DNA of 47,994 nucleotides from Fusobacterium sp. (GCF_032477075.1 NZ_JAWDXO010000021.1:1-47994), one strand, 5' to 3'. Numbered from the stretch's first letter, positions 34,063 through 43,619 are shown. The notes: a model not told the origin generated them from the sequence alone. Numbers and translations: made by a program.

Positions 34063-35147
34063 AAATACTTCATATAATAACCTCTTTAGAATTGGGAGGA
34101 GCAGAAAAACTTCTCACAGAATTGCTTCCAGCTCAAAAAAAATTAGGTCATAGTATTGAACTCATGATCTTGAGTGATGTAAATGCAGTATTTAAAAAAG
34201 ATTTAGAGGAAAAAGGAATAAAAATATATGTATCTAAGTATAATTCTAAGAAATCACCATTAAATATTTTTGAAATAAATAAAAAAATAAAAGCAGTAAA
34301 TTATGATATAGTTCATGTACATCTGGTTCATGCACAATACTGGACTAGAATGGCAAGATTATTTGACAGAAGTAAAAATAGAAGATACTTGACTACAGAG
34401 CACAGTACATCAAACAGAAGAAGAAATAATAAAATTTTAGGAATGATAGATAAGTTTATTTTTAATGGATATGAGGAAATAGTAAGTATATCATATGCTA
34501 CTGAAAATAGCTTGTATGAGTGGGTAGGAGGGAAAAAAGAAAAGTATGCAGTTATTCCTAATGGTATAGATTTAAGTGTATTTGAAAATTCTACTGCAAT
34601 TCCCAGAGATGAAATTGGAGCAGAAAAAGAAGATATTATTTTAATGATGGTTTCAAGATTTCATCAATCAAAAAACCAAAAAGGTGCAGCTGAAGCTTTG
34701 GAATATCTTCCTAAAAAATATAAAATGATATTTGTTGGAGATGGAATTTTAGAAGAAGATGTAAAAAACTTTGTAAAAGAAAAATACCTAGAATCAAGAG
34801 TAATATTTTTAGGAAAGAGAAAGGATATTCCTGTACTTTTGAAAACAGCAGATATAATTATTCAGTTTTCATTTTTTGAAGGTTTTGGTATGGCTGCTGT
34901 CGAAGGTATGGCTTCTGGAAAACCTGTAATAGTAAGTAATGTTTCTGGACTGGCTGATGTAGTAGGTGGAGGCGGAATTATATGTCCAAATGATCCTAAA
35001 GAATTAGCAAAAATAATATTGAACCTAGAAGATAAGAAATTATATAATCATATAGCTGAGATGTGCTTGGAAAAAAGTAAAAAGTATAGTATAGAAAATA
35101 GTGCAGAAGAATATATAAAGCTGTATAAGGAGATTTTGAAGAGATAA
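34059..35147 (+). CDS. Glycosyltransferase family 4
   Basis: This 362-residue GT-B enzyme has ILHIITSLELGGAEKLLTELLP at residues 3-24, the typical GGAE start. VIPNGIDLSVF near 165 and the donor-binding segment FFEGFGMAAVEGMASGKPVIVSNVSGL near 272-294 are also typical (E-x7-E). It is a cytoplasmic enzyme of the repeat-unit assembly. It is translationally coupled to the GT2 before it (ATGA) and followed by the EpsG-like polymerase after one base. The sugar cannot be inferred. Confidence 0.9.
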   Translation: MKILHIITSLELGGAEKLLTELLPAQKKLGHSIELMILSDVNAVFKKDLEEKGIKIYVSKYNSKKSPLNIFEINKKIKAVNYDIVHVHLVHAQYWTRMARLFDRSKNRRYLTTEHSTSNRRRNNKILGMIDKFIFNGYEEIVSISYATENSLYEWVGGKKEKYAVIPNGIDLSVFENSTAIPRDEIGAEKEDIILMMVSRFHQSKNQKGAAEALEYLPKKYKMIFVGDGILEEDVKNFVKEKYLESRVIFLGKRKDIPVLLKTADIIIQFSFFEGFGMAAVEGMASGKPVIVSNVSGLADVVGGGGIICPNDPKELAKIILNLEDKKLYNHIAEMCLEKSKKYSIENSAEEYIKLYKEILKR

Positions 35148-35148
35148 A

Positions 35149-36348
35149 ATGATGGTATATTATATAATATTGGGAATCCTTGGCATAGGCAGTTTAATAG
35201 ATATATTAACTTTAAATGAAAGAGTAAAAAAAGTATTATATATTCTTTCAATATTGATATTGGTTGTATTCTTTGGAACAAGGGGCTATCTTGGTTATGA
35301 TTGGTACTCATATAAGCCTAATTTTGAAAAAATAGATAATATATTACAGTTGTTTTCTGGAAACTATAAAACTATATTTTCTTCAGGATATGAACTGGGA
35401 TTTCAATTATATTCAAGTGTAATAAAAGCTTTTTCATCTAATTATTTAGTTTTTAATTTTGTAAATACAGTTACTGATTTTCTTTTAATATATTTTATAT
35501 TTAAAAGATATTCTAAGTATCCAATATTTGCATTATTTTTATATTTTGGAATATATGGACTAGCTCTTGAAATAGATATGATGAGAAATATAAAAAGTAT
35601 ATTGCTGTTTTTATGCTCAATAGAATATATTGAAGATAGAAAACCATTGGTATTTGTTGCTTTAAATATACTGGGAATGATGTTTCACAGCAGTTCTTTA
35701 ATATATTTTCCAATGTATTTTATATTGAATATAAAATGGAACAGAAAATTCATACTGGGGCTTTTTGCTTTAGGAAATATTTATTATATTTCAGATGTCA
35801 GATTAATAATTAATGGGATAAGAATATTTGGCAGTTATCTACCAGGAGGAATAGGACAGAAAATAACTGGATATCTTTCTATAATACCAGCAGATTTTCC
35901 ATTAGGATTCTCATTTTTTTATGCTGAAAGAATAGTAATATTTTTATTAATATTTTTTGCAGGTAATTATCTGGTGAGTAAAAGATATGGAAATATATTT
36001 TTAAATAGTACATATCTATATGTATTTATGTTTTTGTATACTTCTGAACTTTCAGTTATATCATTGAGATTTGGAATACTTTTTGTTTATTCTTATTGGT
36101 TTGCAATACCTATGCTTATAGAAAAAACTACAGCTCCTGCTGTAAAAATAGGAATTGTTGCTGTAGCAGCTCTTATATGCTGTTTCAGAATAAATAATCA
36201 ATTAAGTTTTATAGGAAATAAAGATATTTATACCTATGAAAATATATTTTTAAAACATAGAAGTGCTGCTGAAAAATGGCAGCTAGTAGAAGATGCAGCA
36301 AAATATAAAGATGAAGGACATGGAAAAGAAATATCACTACTATTTTGA
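35149..36348 (+). CDS. EpsG/Wzy-like polysaccharide polymerase
   Basis: This 399-residue protein has about ten transmembrane helices with the EpsG pattern: an early LVVFFGTRGYLGYDWYSYKPNFEKI (the G-x-D-x-x-x-Y motif at about 48-58), and a later GLALEIDMMRNIKSILLFL followed by MFHSSSLIYFP. EpsG proteins polymerise repeat units in the periplasm in a Wzy-dependent system. It is the second polymerase-type protein in the window and differs from the one at 120-1514. It starts one base after the GT4 stop, with a weak RBS. Confidence 0.85.
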   Translation: MMVYYIILGILGIGSLIDILTLNERVKKVLYILSILILVVFFGTRGYLGYDWYSYKPNFEKIDNILQLFSGNYKTIFSSGYELGFQLYSSVIKAFSSNYLVFNFVNTVTDFLLIYFIFKRYSKYPIFALFLYFGIYGLALEIDMMRNIKSILLFLCSIEYIEDRKPLVFVALNILGMMFHSSSLIYFPMYFILNIKWNRKFILGLFALGNIYYISDVRLIINGIRIFGSYLPGGIGQKITGYLSIIPADFPLGFSFFYAERIVIFLLIFFAGNYLVSKRYGNIFLNSTYLYVFMFLYTSELSVISLRFGILFVYSYWFAIPMLIEKTTAPAVKIGIVAVAALICCFRINNQLSFIGNKDIYTYENIFLKHRSAAEKWQLVEDAAKYKDEGHGKEISLLF

Positions 36349-36368
36349 GAGTGCTAAAGGATGGAAAT

Positions 36369-37478
36369 ATGAAGATACTTTTTGTAGCTAACTATATGTG
36401 GGACATATATATCTTTAGGGGAGGGTTATTAAAAGCATTAGTTGCTGATGGTCATGAAGTGATAGCAGCAGCTCCAGATAATGGAAGAATAGACATGGAA
36501 AAAGCTATACCTGGATTAAAATCTGTATCTATTACTCTCAATAAAAGAGGGATAAATCCTGTAGAAGACATGAAATTGACATATGATTTGTATAAACTAT
36601 ATAAAAAAGAAAATCCAGATATAATATTTCATTATACAATTAAGCCTAATATATATGGAACAATAGCTGCCAGAATGGCTAATAAGAAGTCGGTAGCAAT
36701 ATTGACTGGATTGGGATATTCCTTTGTAAAAGGAGGACTTATTTCAAAGGTAGCAATTGCTTTGTATAGATTTTCATTAAAATTTTCAAAGGAGATATGG
36801 GTTTTAAATTCAGATGATAAAGAAACTCTTATTGAAAATAAAATTGGAAATAGAGAGAAAGTATTTATACTTCCAGGAGAGGGAACAGATTGTGAAAGAT
36901 TTAAGCCATTGCCTATGGAAAGAAAAGATGATAAAACTATATTTCTTATGGTAGCCAGAGCTTTTTTTGATAAAGGCTTCAGAGAATATGAAGAAGCTGC
37001 AAGAGTATTGAGAAAGAAATATGAAGATAGAGTTGAATTTCAATTTTTAGGAGCATTAGGAGGAGAAGCTGTATCTGGAATCACTGAAGAATATATGAAC
37101 AAACTTCAGGAAGAAAAAGTTATAAATTATCTTGGAACAGTTGATTATCCTGAAAATGTAATAAAAGAAATAGATTGTCTGGTTCTTCCATCATATAGAG
37201 AAGGTATATCAAAAGTTTTGATGGAAGGGGCAGCTATGGAAAAACCAATAATAGCTACAAATGTAACAGGGTGTAAAGAGATAGTTGATGATGGAGAAAA
37301 TGGTTATTTAGTAAATGTAAAAGACAGCAGTGATCTTGCTGAAAAAATGGAAAAATTCCTTCAATTACCCAAAGAAGAGAGAGAAAGAATGGGGAAAAAA
37401 GGCAGAGAAAAAATATTAAAAGAATTTGATGAAAAAATAATAATAGATATTTATAGAAATAAAATTTCAAAGCTATAA
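36369..37478 (+). CDS. Glycosyltransferase family 4 (PglA/CapM-like)
   Basis: This 369-residue GT-B enzyme has ILFVANYMWDIYIFRGGLLKAL near the start, DIIFHYTIKPNIYGTIAARMA near 80-100, ILTGLGYSF, and the donor site VLPSYREGISKVLMEGAAMEKPIIATNVTGC. The HYTIKPNIYG pattern is shared with a group of N-acetylhexosamine or galactosyltransferases such as PglA and CapM, so a HexNAc-linked acceptor is a guess. AAAGGA at 36356-36361 fits ATG at 36369. A TTG at 36345 overlapping the previous gene is less likely. Confidence 0.88.
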   Translation: MKILFVANYMWDIYIFRGGLLKALVADGHEVIAAAPDNGRIDMEKAIPGLKSVSITLNKRGINPVEDMKLTYDLYKLYKKENPDIIFHYTIKPNIYGTIAARMANKKSVAILTGLGYSFVKGGLISKVAIALYRFSLKFSKEIWVLNSDDKETLIENKIGNREKVFILPGEGTDCERFKPLPMERKDDKTIFLMVARAFFDKGFREYEEAARVLRKKYEDRVEFQFLGALGGEAVSGITEEYMNKLQEEKVINYLGTVDYPENVIKEIDCLVLPSYREGISKVLMEGAAMEKPIIATNVTGCKEIVDDGENGYLVNVKDSSDLAEKMEKFLQLPKEERERMGKKGREKILKEFDEKIIIDIYRNKISKL

Positions 37479-37490
37479 AAGGAGAAAAGG

Positions 37491-38480
37491 ATGGAGCTGA
37501 GTATAATTGTTCCAATATATAATGTAGAAGATTATTTGGAAGAATGTCTGAAAAGCCTGTACAATATAAAAAATATAAAACTGGAAATAATATTAGTAAA
37601 TGATGGATCAAAAGATAACAGTTTTAAAATTATGGAAAAATTTAAGGAGATGTATACTGAAAAAACTGTGTTGATAGATAAGAAGAATGGCGGACTTTCA
37701 TCTGCAAGAAATGCAGGAATGAAAGCAGCTGCTGGAGAATATATATCATTTATAGACAGTGATGATTTTATAGACAGTGATGAATTTGAAAAATTTTTTA
37801 AAGAAGGGCAGAAAGATAAACTGGATGTTATGGTAGGAAACATGAGATACTATACTCCTGAAAAAACAGGAGATTCTCTATTCAGATCAGATATAGTAAA
37901 AAATAGTGGAGTAATAAATGGAATTGATTTTTTCTGGAACCTTTTTCAAAAGCCTAAATGCTTCAGAGAAGAGGTTGTAGATGATATATACAAAAGAGAG
38001 TTTTTGTTAAAAAATAATATCTGGTTTAATGAAAATATAGTTCATGAAGACAGTGAATTTACTCCTTTGGTGTATTTGAAAGCTGAAAAAGTGAGATATA
38101 TCGATAGAGCTTTTTATTTTTATAGACAGAGAACTGGTAGTATAATGAATAAAGTTTCAGAAAAAAGCATAATTTCTTTGGAAAGTATATGTGAAAAATT
38201 TTTTGCTGAATATAAAAAACTGGATTCTGTAAAGGGAAAGGAAGTGCTGGCTGCACTTATTCTAAGTTTTTACTCTGTAGTTGTATATAAGAGATACAAT
38301 GGAGCAGGGGATTGGAAAAGAGCTCATAAAAGATATAAAGAACTTTACAGAGAATTAAAAAATAATAAAAAATTTGAATTTGAAGAATTCCTTTTATCTT
38401 TTTCAGTTTTTATACCTAATATGCTTAGAAAACTTTTAGGAAAGCAAATAACAAATGTTCAGAAGATACCAAAATTTTAA
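37491..38480 (+). CDS. Glycosyltransferase family 2
   Basis: This 329-residue GT-A enzyme has ELSIIVPIYNVEDYLEECLKSL at residues 2-23, then IILVNDGSKDNS, and the DxD-type FIDSDDFID near 87-95. The C-terminal part FNENIVHEDSEFTPLVYLKAEKV is typical of CpsIaJ-like or EpsJ-like GT2 enzymes and holds the probable catalytic acid (HED). It starts 12 bases after the GT4 with AAAGGAG as RBS. The next gene begins 16 bases after its stop. Confidence 0.9.
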   Translation: MELSIIVPIYNVEDYLEECLKSLYNIKNIKLEIILVNDGSKDNSFKIMEKFKEMYTEKTVLIDKKNGGLSSARNAGMKAAAGEYISFIDSDDFIDSDEFEKFFKEGQKDKLDVMVGNMRYYTPEKTGDSLFRSDIVKNSGVINGIDFFWNLFQKPKCFREEVVDDIYKREFLLKNNIWFNENIVHEDSEFTPLVYLKAEKVRYIDRAFYFYRQRTGSIMNKVSEKSIISLESICEKFFAEYKKLDSVKGKEVLAALILSFYSVVVYKRYNGAGDWKRAHKRYKELYRELKNNKKFEFEEFLLSFSVFIPNMLRKLLGKQITNVQKIPKF

Positions 38481-38496
38481 GAAAAAGGGAGAATAT

Positions 38497-39285
38497 ATGA
38501 TACCTAAAAAACTGCATTATATATGGCTGGGGAATAATTCAAAGCCAAATTTGATGGATATATGTATCAATTCTTGGAGGGAAAAACTTCCAGATTATGA
38601 AATCATAGAATGGAATGAAAGTAATTTAGATTTTCAAAATGAAATAGATGAAAATCCTTTTTTAAAGGAATGTCTAGAAAGAAAACTTTGGGCTTTTTTA
38701 TCTGATTATTTTAGAATGAAAGTTTTATATGAAAATGGAGGTATTTATTTAGATACTGATATGCAGATTATAAAAAGTTTAGATGACTTTTTAAAAGATG
38801 ACTTTTTCATTGGATTAGAAAGTGAAGATGTGATAAGTGCAGGAATAATAGGAGCAGTACCAAATAATGAGGTAGTAAAAGATATAATGGATTTTTACAA
38901 GCAAGATATATGGAATGAACCTATTTATACAATTCCATCTATAATAACAAGAGTACTAAAGAAAAAATATTCTTTTGAATTAAAAAATGAAATAATAAAT
39001 ATTGAAGAGGCAGCTATAAAGATATACCCATCTAATTATTTTTATCCTTATCATTTTACAGAAGAGTTTCAATATTCTAAAATAACTGAAAAAACTTATG
39101 GAATACATTGGTGGGGAAAAAGCTGGGGTAAAAAGAAAGATTTAAAAAAATTATATTTTCTTGAATTTAAACATTTCAGAGGAATAAAAAAAGTATTAGT
39201 AAATATTCTTATCTACACAGGAATGCTAAAGTTTGTTAAGGAATGGAAAATACTGAAAATAGCTAATAAAAAGATTAATTTTTAA
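38497..39285 (+). CDS. Glycosyltransferase family 32 (DXD sugar-binding)
   Basis: This 262-residue GT-A enzyme has IPKKLHYIWLGNNSKPNLM at the start, SDYFRMKVLYENGGIYLDTDMQI near 74-96 with the DXD metal site, and a later TYGIHWWGKSW segment. These are the marks of the GT32 or Gly_transf_sug family, whose members often add galactose, mannose or amino sugars. I chose ATG at 38497, with AAGGGAG at 38486-38492. The longer frame from 38455 overlaps the previous gene. It is the last transferase of the operon before the flippase. Confidence 0.9.
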   Translation: MIPKKLHYIWLGNNSKPNLMDICINSWREKLPDYEIIEWNESNLDFQNEIDENPFLKECLERKLWAFLSDYFRMKVLYENGGIYLDTDMQIIKSLDDFLKDDFFIGLESEDVISAGIIGAVPNNEVVKDIMDFYKQDIWNEPIYTIPSIITRVLKKKYSFELKNEIINIEEAAIKIYPSNYFYPYHFTEEFQYSKITEKTYGIHWWGKSWGKKKDLKKLYFLEFKHFRGIKKVLVNILIYTGMLKFVKEWKILKIANKKINF

Positions 39286-39296
39286 AGGAATGAAAA

Positions 39297-40625
39297 ATGA
39301 ATAGATTAAAAAATTTACTGCAAGATAAACTAGTAAGAAATTTTCTCAATATATTCAGTGGTGATGCTATTGGATCAGTACTTTCAATTGTTTCTATATC
39401 TTTTGTGACAAAAGGTATAGGAATGGAGAAATATGGTTTTATAGTTCTGATACAAGGGATAACTTCGTTGGTAGATGGAATATTTAATTTTCAATCATGG
39501 CAGGGATTTATAAAATTTTTTCCAGCAGCAAAAGATGATGATAGTGAAGTAAAAAAACTTATAAAATTTAGTTATATTCTGGATATAGTAACTGCACTAA
39601 TAGCTTTTATCATATTAAATTCAGCAGGAATGCTGATAAAGAAAATTTATAACTTTACTCCTCAGGAAATGTTTTTATTAGTAATATTTTCTATTTATAT
39701 AATTTTTAATATACAAGGAACACCTATTGGTATATTAAGAAGCTTTGATAGATTTGATATGCTGAGAAATCAAAGAGTGATAACTTCAATATATAATTTT
39801 ATTATGTTAGGAGTTGGATTTTATCTAAAATTGGATTTAGGATATTTTGTTTTTGTATATCTTTCATCAAATATATTAAATGGATTATTAATAAATATTT
39901 TTGCAATAATAGTTTTAAAAAAAAGAAAGTTGCTTGGATTTATTTTTCAAAAGTCTAGTTTTAATAAAGAATTTTTTAAATTTACTTGTTTAACTAATAT
40001 AAATTCAAGTTTAGACATACCTGTACAATATTTTGATAATCTTTTGATAGGAAAGATGTTATCATTGGAGCAACTGGGAATATATAAAATTTGTAAAACA
40101 GTGGCTATTGTCCTTGATAAAGTAGGAACTCCTATTTATCAAACATTGTATCCATATTTTTGTGAAACAATTGCAAAAAAAGATATTAAAGAGGTATTTA
40201 GAAAATTTTTGAAAGTCTCTGTTCTTCTTTTAGGAGTATGTACTGTAATGATAGTAGGACTGAATATAGTAGGTTTTTATCTTTTTTCTAAATTTTTCAG
40301 TGAACTTGTATTAAATTATAAATTTGAGATAAATTTATATATTATAATGAAATCTTTGGGAACTGTGTTTATAGCAGTACACCCTCTTTTCCTTTCATTA
40401 GGTTATATAAAAGTAGAAACAAGAATAATCTTTATAGCTAATCTGATATATATGGGAGTTTTATTCCCTATGATAAAAAATTATGGATTGAGTGGAGTAA
40501 TTGCAGCTTATGGGATACAGGTTATATTGATTGTTGGAATGAAAATGTGGTATATTCTTTCTAGAAGAGAGAAAATATCTTTTGAAAATCAAGATCAAGA
40601 CAACAAAAGTGACTACTATAATTAA
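39297..40625 (+). CDS. Wzx-type flippase (second)
   Basis: This 442-residue protein has about twelve to fourteen hydrophobic helices and the start LVRNFLNIFSGDAIGSVLSIVSISFVTKGIGMEKYG, which marks Wzx/RfbX flippases of the MOP superfamily. It should move the repeat unit built by this operon across the inner membrane. It differs clearly from the first flippase at 8702-10105. A long hairpin follows, so this is the end of the operon. The C terminus is short and charged. Confidence 0.87.
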   Translation: MNRLKNLLQDKLVRNFLNIFSGDAIGSVLSIVSISFVTKGIGMEKYGFIVLIQGITSLVDGIFNFQSWQGFIKFFPAAKDDDSEVKKLIKFSYILDIVTALIAFIILNSAGMLIKKIYNFTPQEMFLLVIFSIYIIFNIQGTPIGILRSFDRFDMLRNQRVITSIYNFIMLGVGFYLKLDLGYFVFVYLSSNILNGLLINIFAIIVLKKRKLLGFIFQKSSFNKEFFKFTCLTNINSSLDIPVQYFDNLLIGKMLSLEQLGIYKICKTVAIVLDKVGTPIYQTLYPYFCETIAKKDIKEVFRKFLKVSVLLLGVCTVMIVGLNIVGFYLFSKFFSELVLNYKFEINLYIIMKSLGTVFIAVHPLFLSLGYIKVETRIIFIANLIYMGVLFPMIKNYGLSGVIAAYGIQVILIVGMKMWYILSRREKISFENQDQDNKSDYYN

Positions 40626-40631
40626 AAATAT

Positions 40632-40722
40632 AAAAAAGAAGATTGACTAAAAAGTTAAGATAAATTCTAGAAATTTAAAAATTTTCTAAAATTATACTTT
40701 TCTTATAAGTCAATCTCTTTTT
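40632..40722. terminator. Long imperfect hairpin between convergent flippase and histidine kinase genes
   Basis: The outer arms AAAAAAGAAGATTGACT (40632-40648) and AGTCAATCTCTTTTTT (40707-40722) pair almost fully. The inner parts continue as an imperfect stem down to a TAGAAATTT/AAATTTTCTA core. The whole 91 bases form one long stem-loop. It is much longer than the other terminators here, so it could be a decayed MITE-like element as well as a bidirectional terminator. Confidence 0.7.
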
Positions 40723-42071
40723 TATTTTAGTGAAAAAGGTAAGGTGACATGTACAGTAGTTCCTTTATTTAGCTTACTTTTTATTTCAAGGTCACCCTTC
40801 AACACTTCTATTATATTTTTAACAATTGATAATCCTAATCCATGACTTCCCATATTTCTGCTTCTTGCTTTATCAACTCTGAAGAATCTGTCAAAGATAT
40901 GCTCCACATCTTCTTTGCTTATTCCCATTCCGTGATCTTCAATAGTTATTGTAACATTATTGCTTTGGGATACAAGTATATCAATGGGATAATTCAATCC
41001 ATATTTTACAGCATTTTCCATTAAATTAAGAAAAAGCTGTTTTATAAGGTAAGGATCAGAATATATTATTACATTATTTGGAATAAAATTTATTTCCTGT
41101 TTTGGATATACTAATTTGAGATGTCCTATTATTTCTTTAAGAACATCAGATATAAATATCTTTTGAAAATCAAGATTGTCCTTATTATCTTTAGCTAGAA
41201 ATAGAAGCTTAGTAACTAATATACTCATATTTTTAGTCTCATCTTCAATAGAATCTAAAGACTCCATTAATATATTTTTGTCAGATGCACCCCATCTTTT
41301 TATTAAATCTACATATCCTCCAATTATAAAGATAGGGGTTTTGAGCTCATGAGAAGCACTATTTACAAAATCTATTTGAGCATCAGTTTGTTTTTTTAAT
41401 CTGTTGAGCATATTTTTATATGAATGTATAATGGAAATAAATTCAATAAAATTATTTTCTGTTTTTACATCAGTATCTAAGGAATCAAGATTAATTTTAT
41501 TTGTTATCTCCTGAATATTTCTTAAAGGAGGAATAAATTTGTTATAGAATTTTTTTGATATGTATATACCAATAATCAAAGTGAAAATAATCCATACACC
41601 CGCTATTCCTATAGACCTAAAAAATATAAGTTTATCTCCTTTGAGATCTTTTATTATTTTTAGATCAATAGGGTCAATTCCATTAATATAAATTGTTCTA
41701 TGAAGAGATTGGTAATCATAGAAACCTATATTTTGTATTTTATCTTGATCTTTTAATTGTAATTCTTTTGGATATATTTCACTATTGGAGTATATTTTTC
41801 CCTGATAAGTGAATATAACAAAAACATTATCTATTTTAGGACATTCTTCCAGAGCTCCTTTAAATAATTCATCAATAGGAATATTTTTTTCTAATTTTTC
41901 AGTAAATTCATTTAATTCATAGTCTATGAATATATTTGTTGTTGTTATATCTGCACTTGAAACTTTTATCATGTATGAAGCAAATATGTACAGAAGACCA
42001 AGACATGAAAATGAGAATATAAATACAAGAATATAATGACTTTTTTGGAGTTCATCTGATAATTTTTTCAT
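40722..42071 (-). CDS. Two-component sensor histidine kinase
   Basis: This 449-residue inner-membrane kinase has helices at about 12-33 and 152-172 around a 115-residue periplasmic sensor, then a HAMP-like linker. The phosphoacceptor is H241 (NSASHELKTPI). The ATPase domain has NLMENAVKYG, EDHGMGIS, FDRFFRVDKA and GSHGLGLSIVK, so it is intact. The sensor domain has no recognised fold. Acidic residues are scattered in it, as in kinases that sense cations or antimicrobial peptides. It lies 2 bases after its response regulator, and divergent to the uronic-acid operon, so control of that operon is the natural reading. Confidence 0.93.
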   Translation of the reverse strand: MKKLSDELQKSHYILVFIFSFSCLGLLYIFASYMIKVSSADITTTNIFIDYELNEFTEKLEKNIPIDELFKGALEECPKIDNVFVIFTYQGKIYSNSEIYPKELQLKDQDKIQNIGFYDYQSLHRTIYINGIDPIDLKIIKDLKGDKLIFFRSIGIAGVWIIFTLIIGIYISKKFYNKFIPPLRNIQEITNKINLDSLDTDVKTENNFIEFISIIHSYKNMLNRLKKQTDAQIDFVNSASHELKTPIFIIGGYVDLIKRWGASDKNILMESLDSIEDETKNMSILVTKLLFLAKDNKDNLDFQKIFISDVLKEIIGHLKLVYPKQEINFIPNNVIIYSDPYLIKQLFLNLMENAVKYGLNYPIDILVSQSNNVTITIEDHGMGISKEDVEHIFDRFFRVDKARSRNMGSHGLGLSIVKNIIEVLKGDLEIKSKLNKGTTVHVTLPFSLK

Positions 42072-42073
42072 CC

Positions 42074-42760
42074 TTAACCTCTCTTTTTATCCTCTTTTTT
42101 TAATACATATCCAAAGCCTCTTACTGTATGAATAAACTTATTTTCATCATAATCAATTTTTTTTCTTAAAGCATTGATATAGACATCAACTATTTTTTCC
42201 TCGCCCATATAGTCATATCCCCATACTTCATTAAGTATTTTTTCACGTGATACAACTAATTCTTTATTTAATAAAAGATAATGAAAAAGATTATACTCAG
42301 TTTTAGTGAGAGAAATTTCTTTTTCACTTTTGTATAGAGCATTAGTTTTAAGGTCTAATTTCAATATATCATAATATATGTAATCTGTATTGATAAAATT
42401 AGATTTATTTCTTAAAGCAACTCTTATTCTTGCAAATAATTCTTCAATTTCAAAGGGTTTAGTAAGGTAATCATCAGCTCCCATATCTAAAAGTTCTACT
42501 TTATTTAATGTTTGATCTTTAGCTGTGAGAATGATGATAGGAATATCAGAAGTTTTTCGTATTATTCTGCATACTTCTTCCCCAGAAAATTTTGGCATCA
42601 TAAGATCAAGAAGAATAATATCATAGAAATTATTTTTAAATTTTTCTATTCCTTCTTCTCCATCTTGAGCTGTATCAACTGAGTATTTTTCATGTTCCAA
42701 TTCCAGCTGCAGATATCTTCTTATTTTCTTTTCATCCTCTATTATCAAGATATTTTTCAT
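42074..42760 (-). CDS. OmpR-family response regulator
   Basis: This 228-residue regulator has a receiver domain with E8-D9, the phosphoacceptor D52 (LLDLMMP), T79 and K101 (LTKPF), and a winged-helix DNA-binding domain from about 128 (LSLTKTEYNLFHYLLLNKELVVSREKILNEVWGYDYMGEEKIVDVYINALRKKI). It is intact and forms the pair with the kinase directly downstream. The first gene of the divergent operon lies 147 bases away. Direct repeats near that promoter (see 42841-42877) are the best candidate sites for it. Confidence 0.95.
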   Translation of the reverse strand: MKNILIIEDEKKIRRYLQLELEHEKYSVDTAQDGEEGIEKFKNNFYDIILLDLMMPKFSGEEVCRIIRKTSDIPIIILTAKDQTLNKVELLDMGADDYLTKPFEIEELFARIRVALRNKSNFINTDYIYYDILKLDLKTNALYKSEKEISLTKTEYNLFHYLLLNKELVVSREKILNEVWGYDYMGEEKIVDVYINALRKKIDYDENKFIHTVRGFGYVLKKEDKKRG

Positions 42761-42840
42761 TTATTATACACCTCATATAAGATTATTAAATATATTTTAA
42801 CATTAAAAAGTTAATATTTAGTAAAAAAAAATAATATTTA

Positions 42841-42877
42841 TTTTTACCATATTTTTACTTTTTAATTTTATTATAAG
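42841..42877 (+). promoter_or_regulatory. Candidate response-regulator box and promoter of the uronic-acid operon
   Basis: TTTTTAC occurs at 42841-42847 and again at 42852-42858, an 11-base period. The -10 candidate TATAAG lies at 42872-42877, 13 bases after the second repeat, and no consensus -35 exists. This is the spacing of PhoP and PmrA boxes, where the regulator takes the place of the -35. The inverted GTAAAAA at 42821-42827 may serve the divergent regulator genes. Confidence 0.5.
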
Positions 42878-42907
42878 TATGAAAAAGAAAATAAGGAGGA
42901 ATTAAAA

Positions 42908-43618
42908 ATGGAAAGAATTTCAGTTATTGCCCCTGTTTATAATGAAAAAGAAAATATTAAAAGATTTATAGAAAAAGTAGAAAAAGCATTGAAAAAAAGA
43001 TTTAATTCTTATGAAATTATTTTAATAGATGATGGAAGTACAGATGGGAGTAAAGAAATATTAGATAAGGAAGCAAAAAGAAATGGTCATGTGAAAGTAC
43101 ATCATTTTACAAAAAATAATGGACAGACGGCAGCTTTAGCAGCAGGCTTTAAGGTGTGTACTGGAGAACTTGTAGTAACTATGGATTCAGATCTTCAGAC
43201 CAATCCAGAGGATATATACATACTTCTTGCATATATCAATGATTATGACATGGTAAATGGCAGAAGAGCTACAAGAGAAGATGGAATAAAGAAAAAAATA
43301 TCATCTTTTGTAGGAAATAGAATAAGAAATTTAATTACAGGAGATGATATACAGGATACAGGATGCCCACTTAAATTATTTAAAAAAGAAGTGGTAGATA
43401 CTTTTTACCTTTATGAAGGAATGCACAGATTTTTACCGACTCTCTCTAAAATAAATGGTTTTAAAGTAATAGAAGTACCAGTAAGGCATTATGACAGAGA
43501 GTATGGACAGTCTAAGTATGGAGTTTTTAACAGATTGCTTAAAGGGTTAAAAGATGCTTTTGCAGTTAGATGGATGAAAAAAAGAAAACTTTCATATGTA
43601 TTAGAAAGAGGAGAATAG
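42908..43618 (+). CDS. Polyprenyl-phosphate glycosyltransferase (GT2, ArnC/RgtE/DPM-like)
   Basis: This 236-residue GT-A enzyme has RISVIAPVYNEKENIKRFIEKVEKAL at the start, YEIILIDDGSTDGSKEIL near 36-53, and TMDSDLQTNPEDI near 93-105. GRRATREDGIKKKISSFVGNRIRN and DTGCPLKLF follow, as in polyprenyl-phosphate mannose and Ara4N synthases (ArnC). It lacks the C-terminal double helices of ArnC, so it is a soluble or peripheral type. It should load a sugar on undecaprenyl phosphate for a GT83 transferase. With Ugd and the epimerase in the operon, a uronic acid is likely. RBS AAGGAGG precedes ATG. Confidence 0.9.
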   Translation: MERISVIAPVYNEKENIKRFIEKVEKALKKRFNSYEIILIDDGSTDGSKEILDKEAKRNGHVKVHHFTKNNGQTAALAAGFKVCTGELVVTMDSDLQTNPEDIYILLAYINDYDMVNGRRATREDGIKKKISSFVGNRIRNLITGDDIQDTGCPLKLFKKEVVDTFYLYEGMHRFLPTLSKINGFKVIEVPVRHYDREYGQSKYGVFNRLLKGLKDAFAVRWMKKRKLSYVLERGE

Positions 43619-43619
43619 A

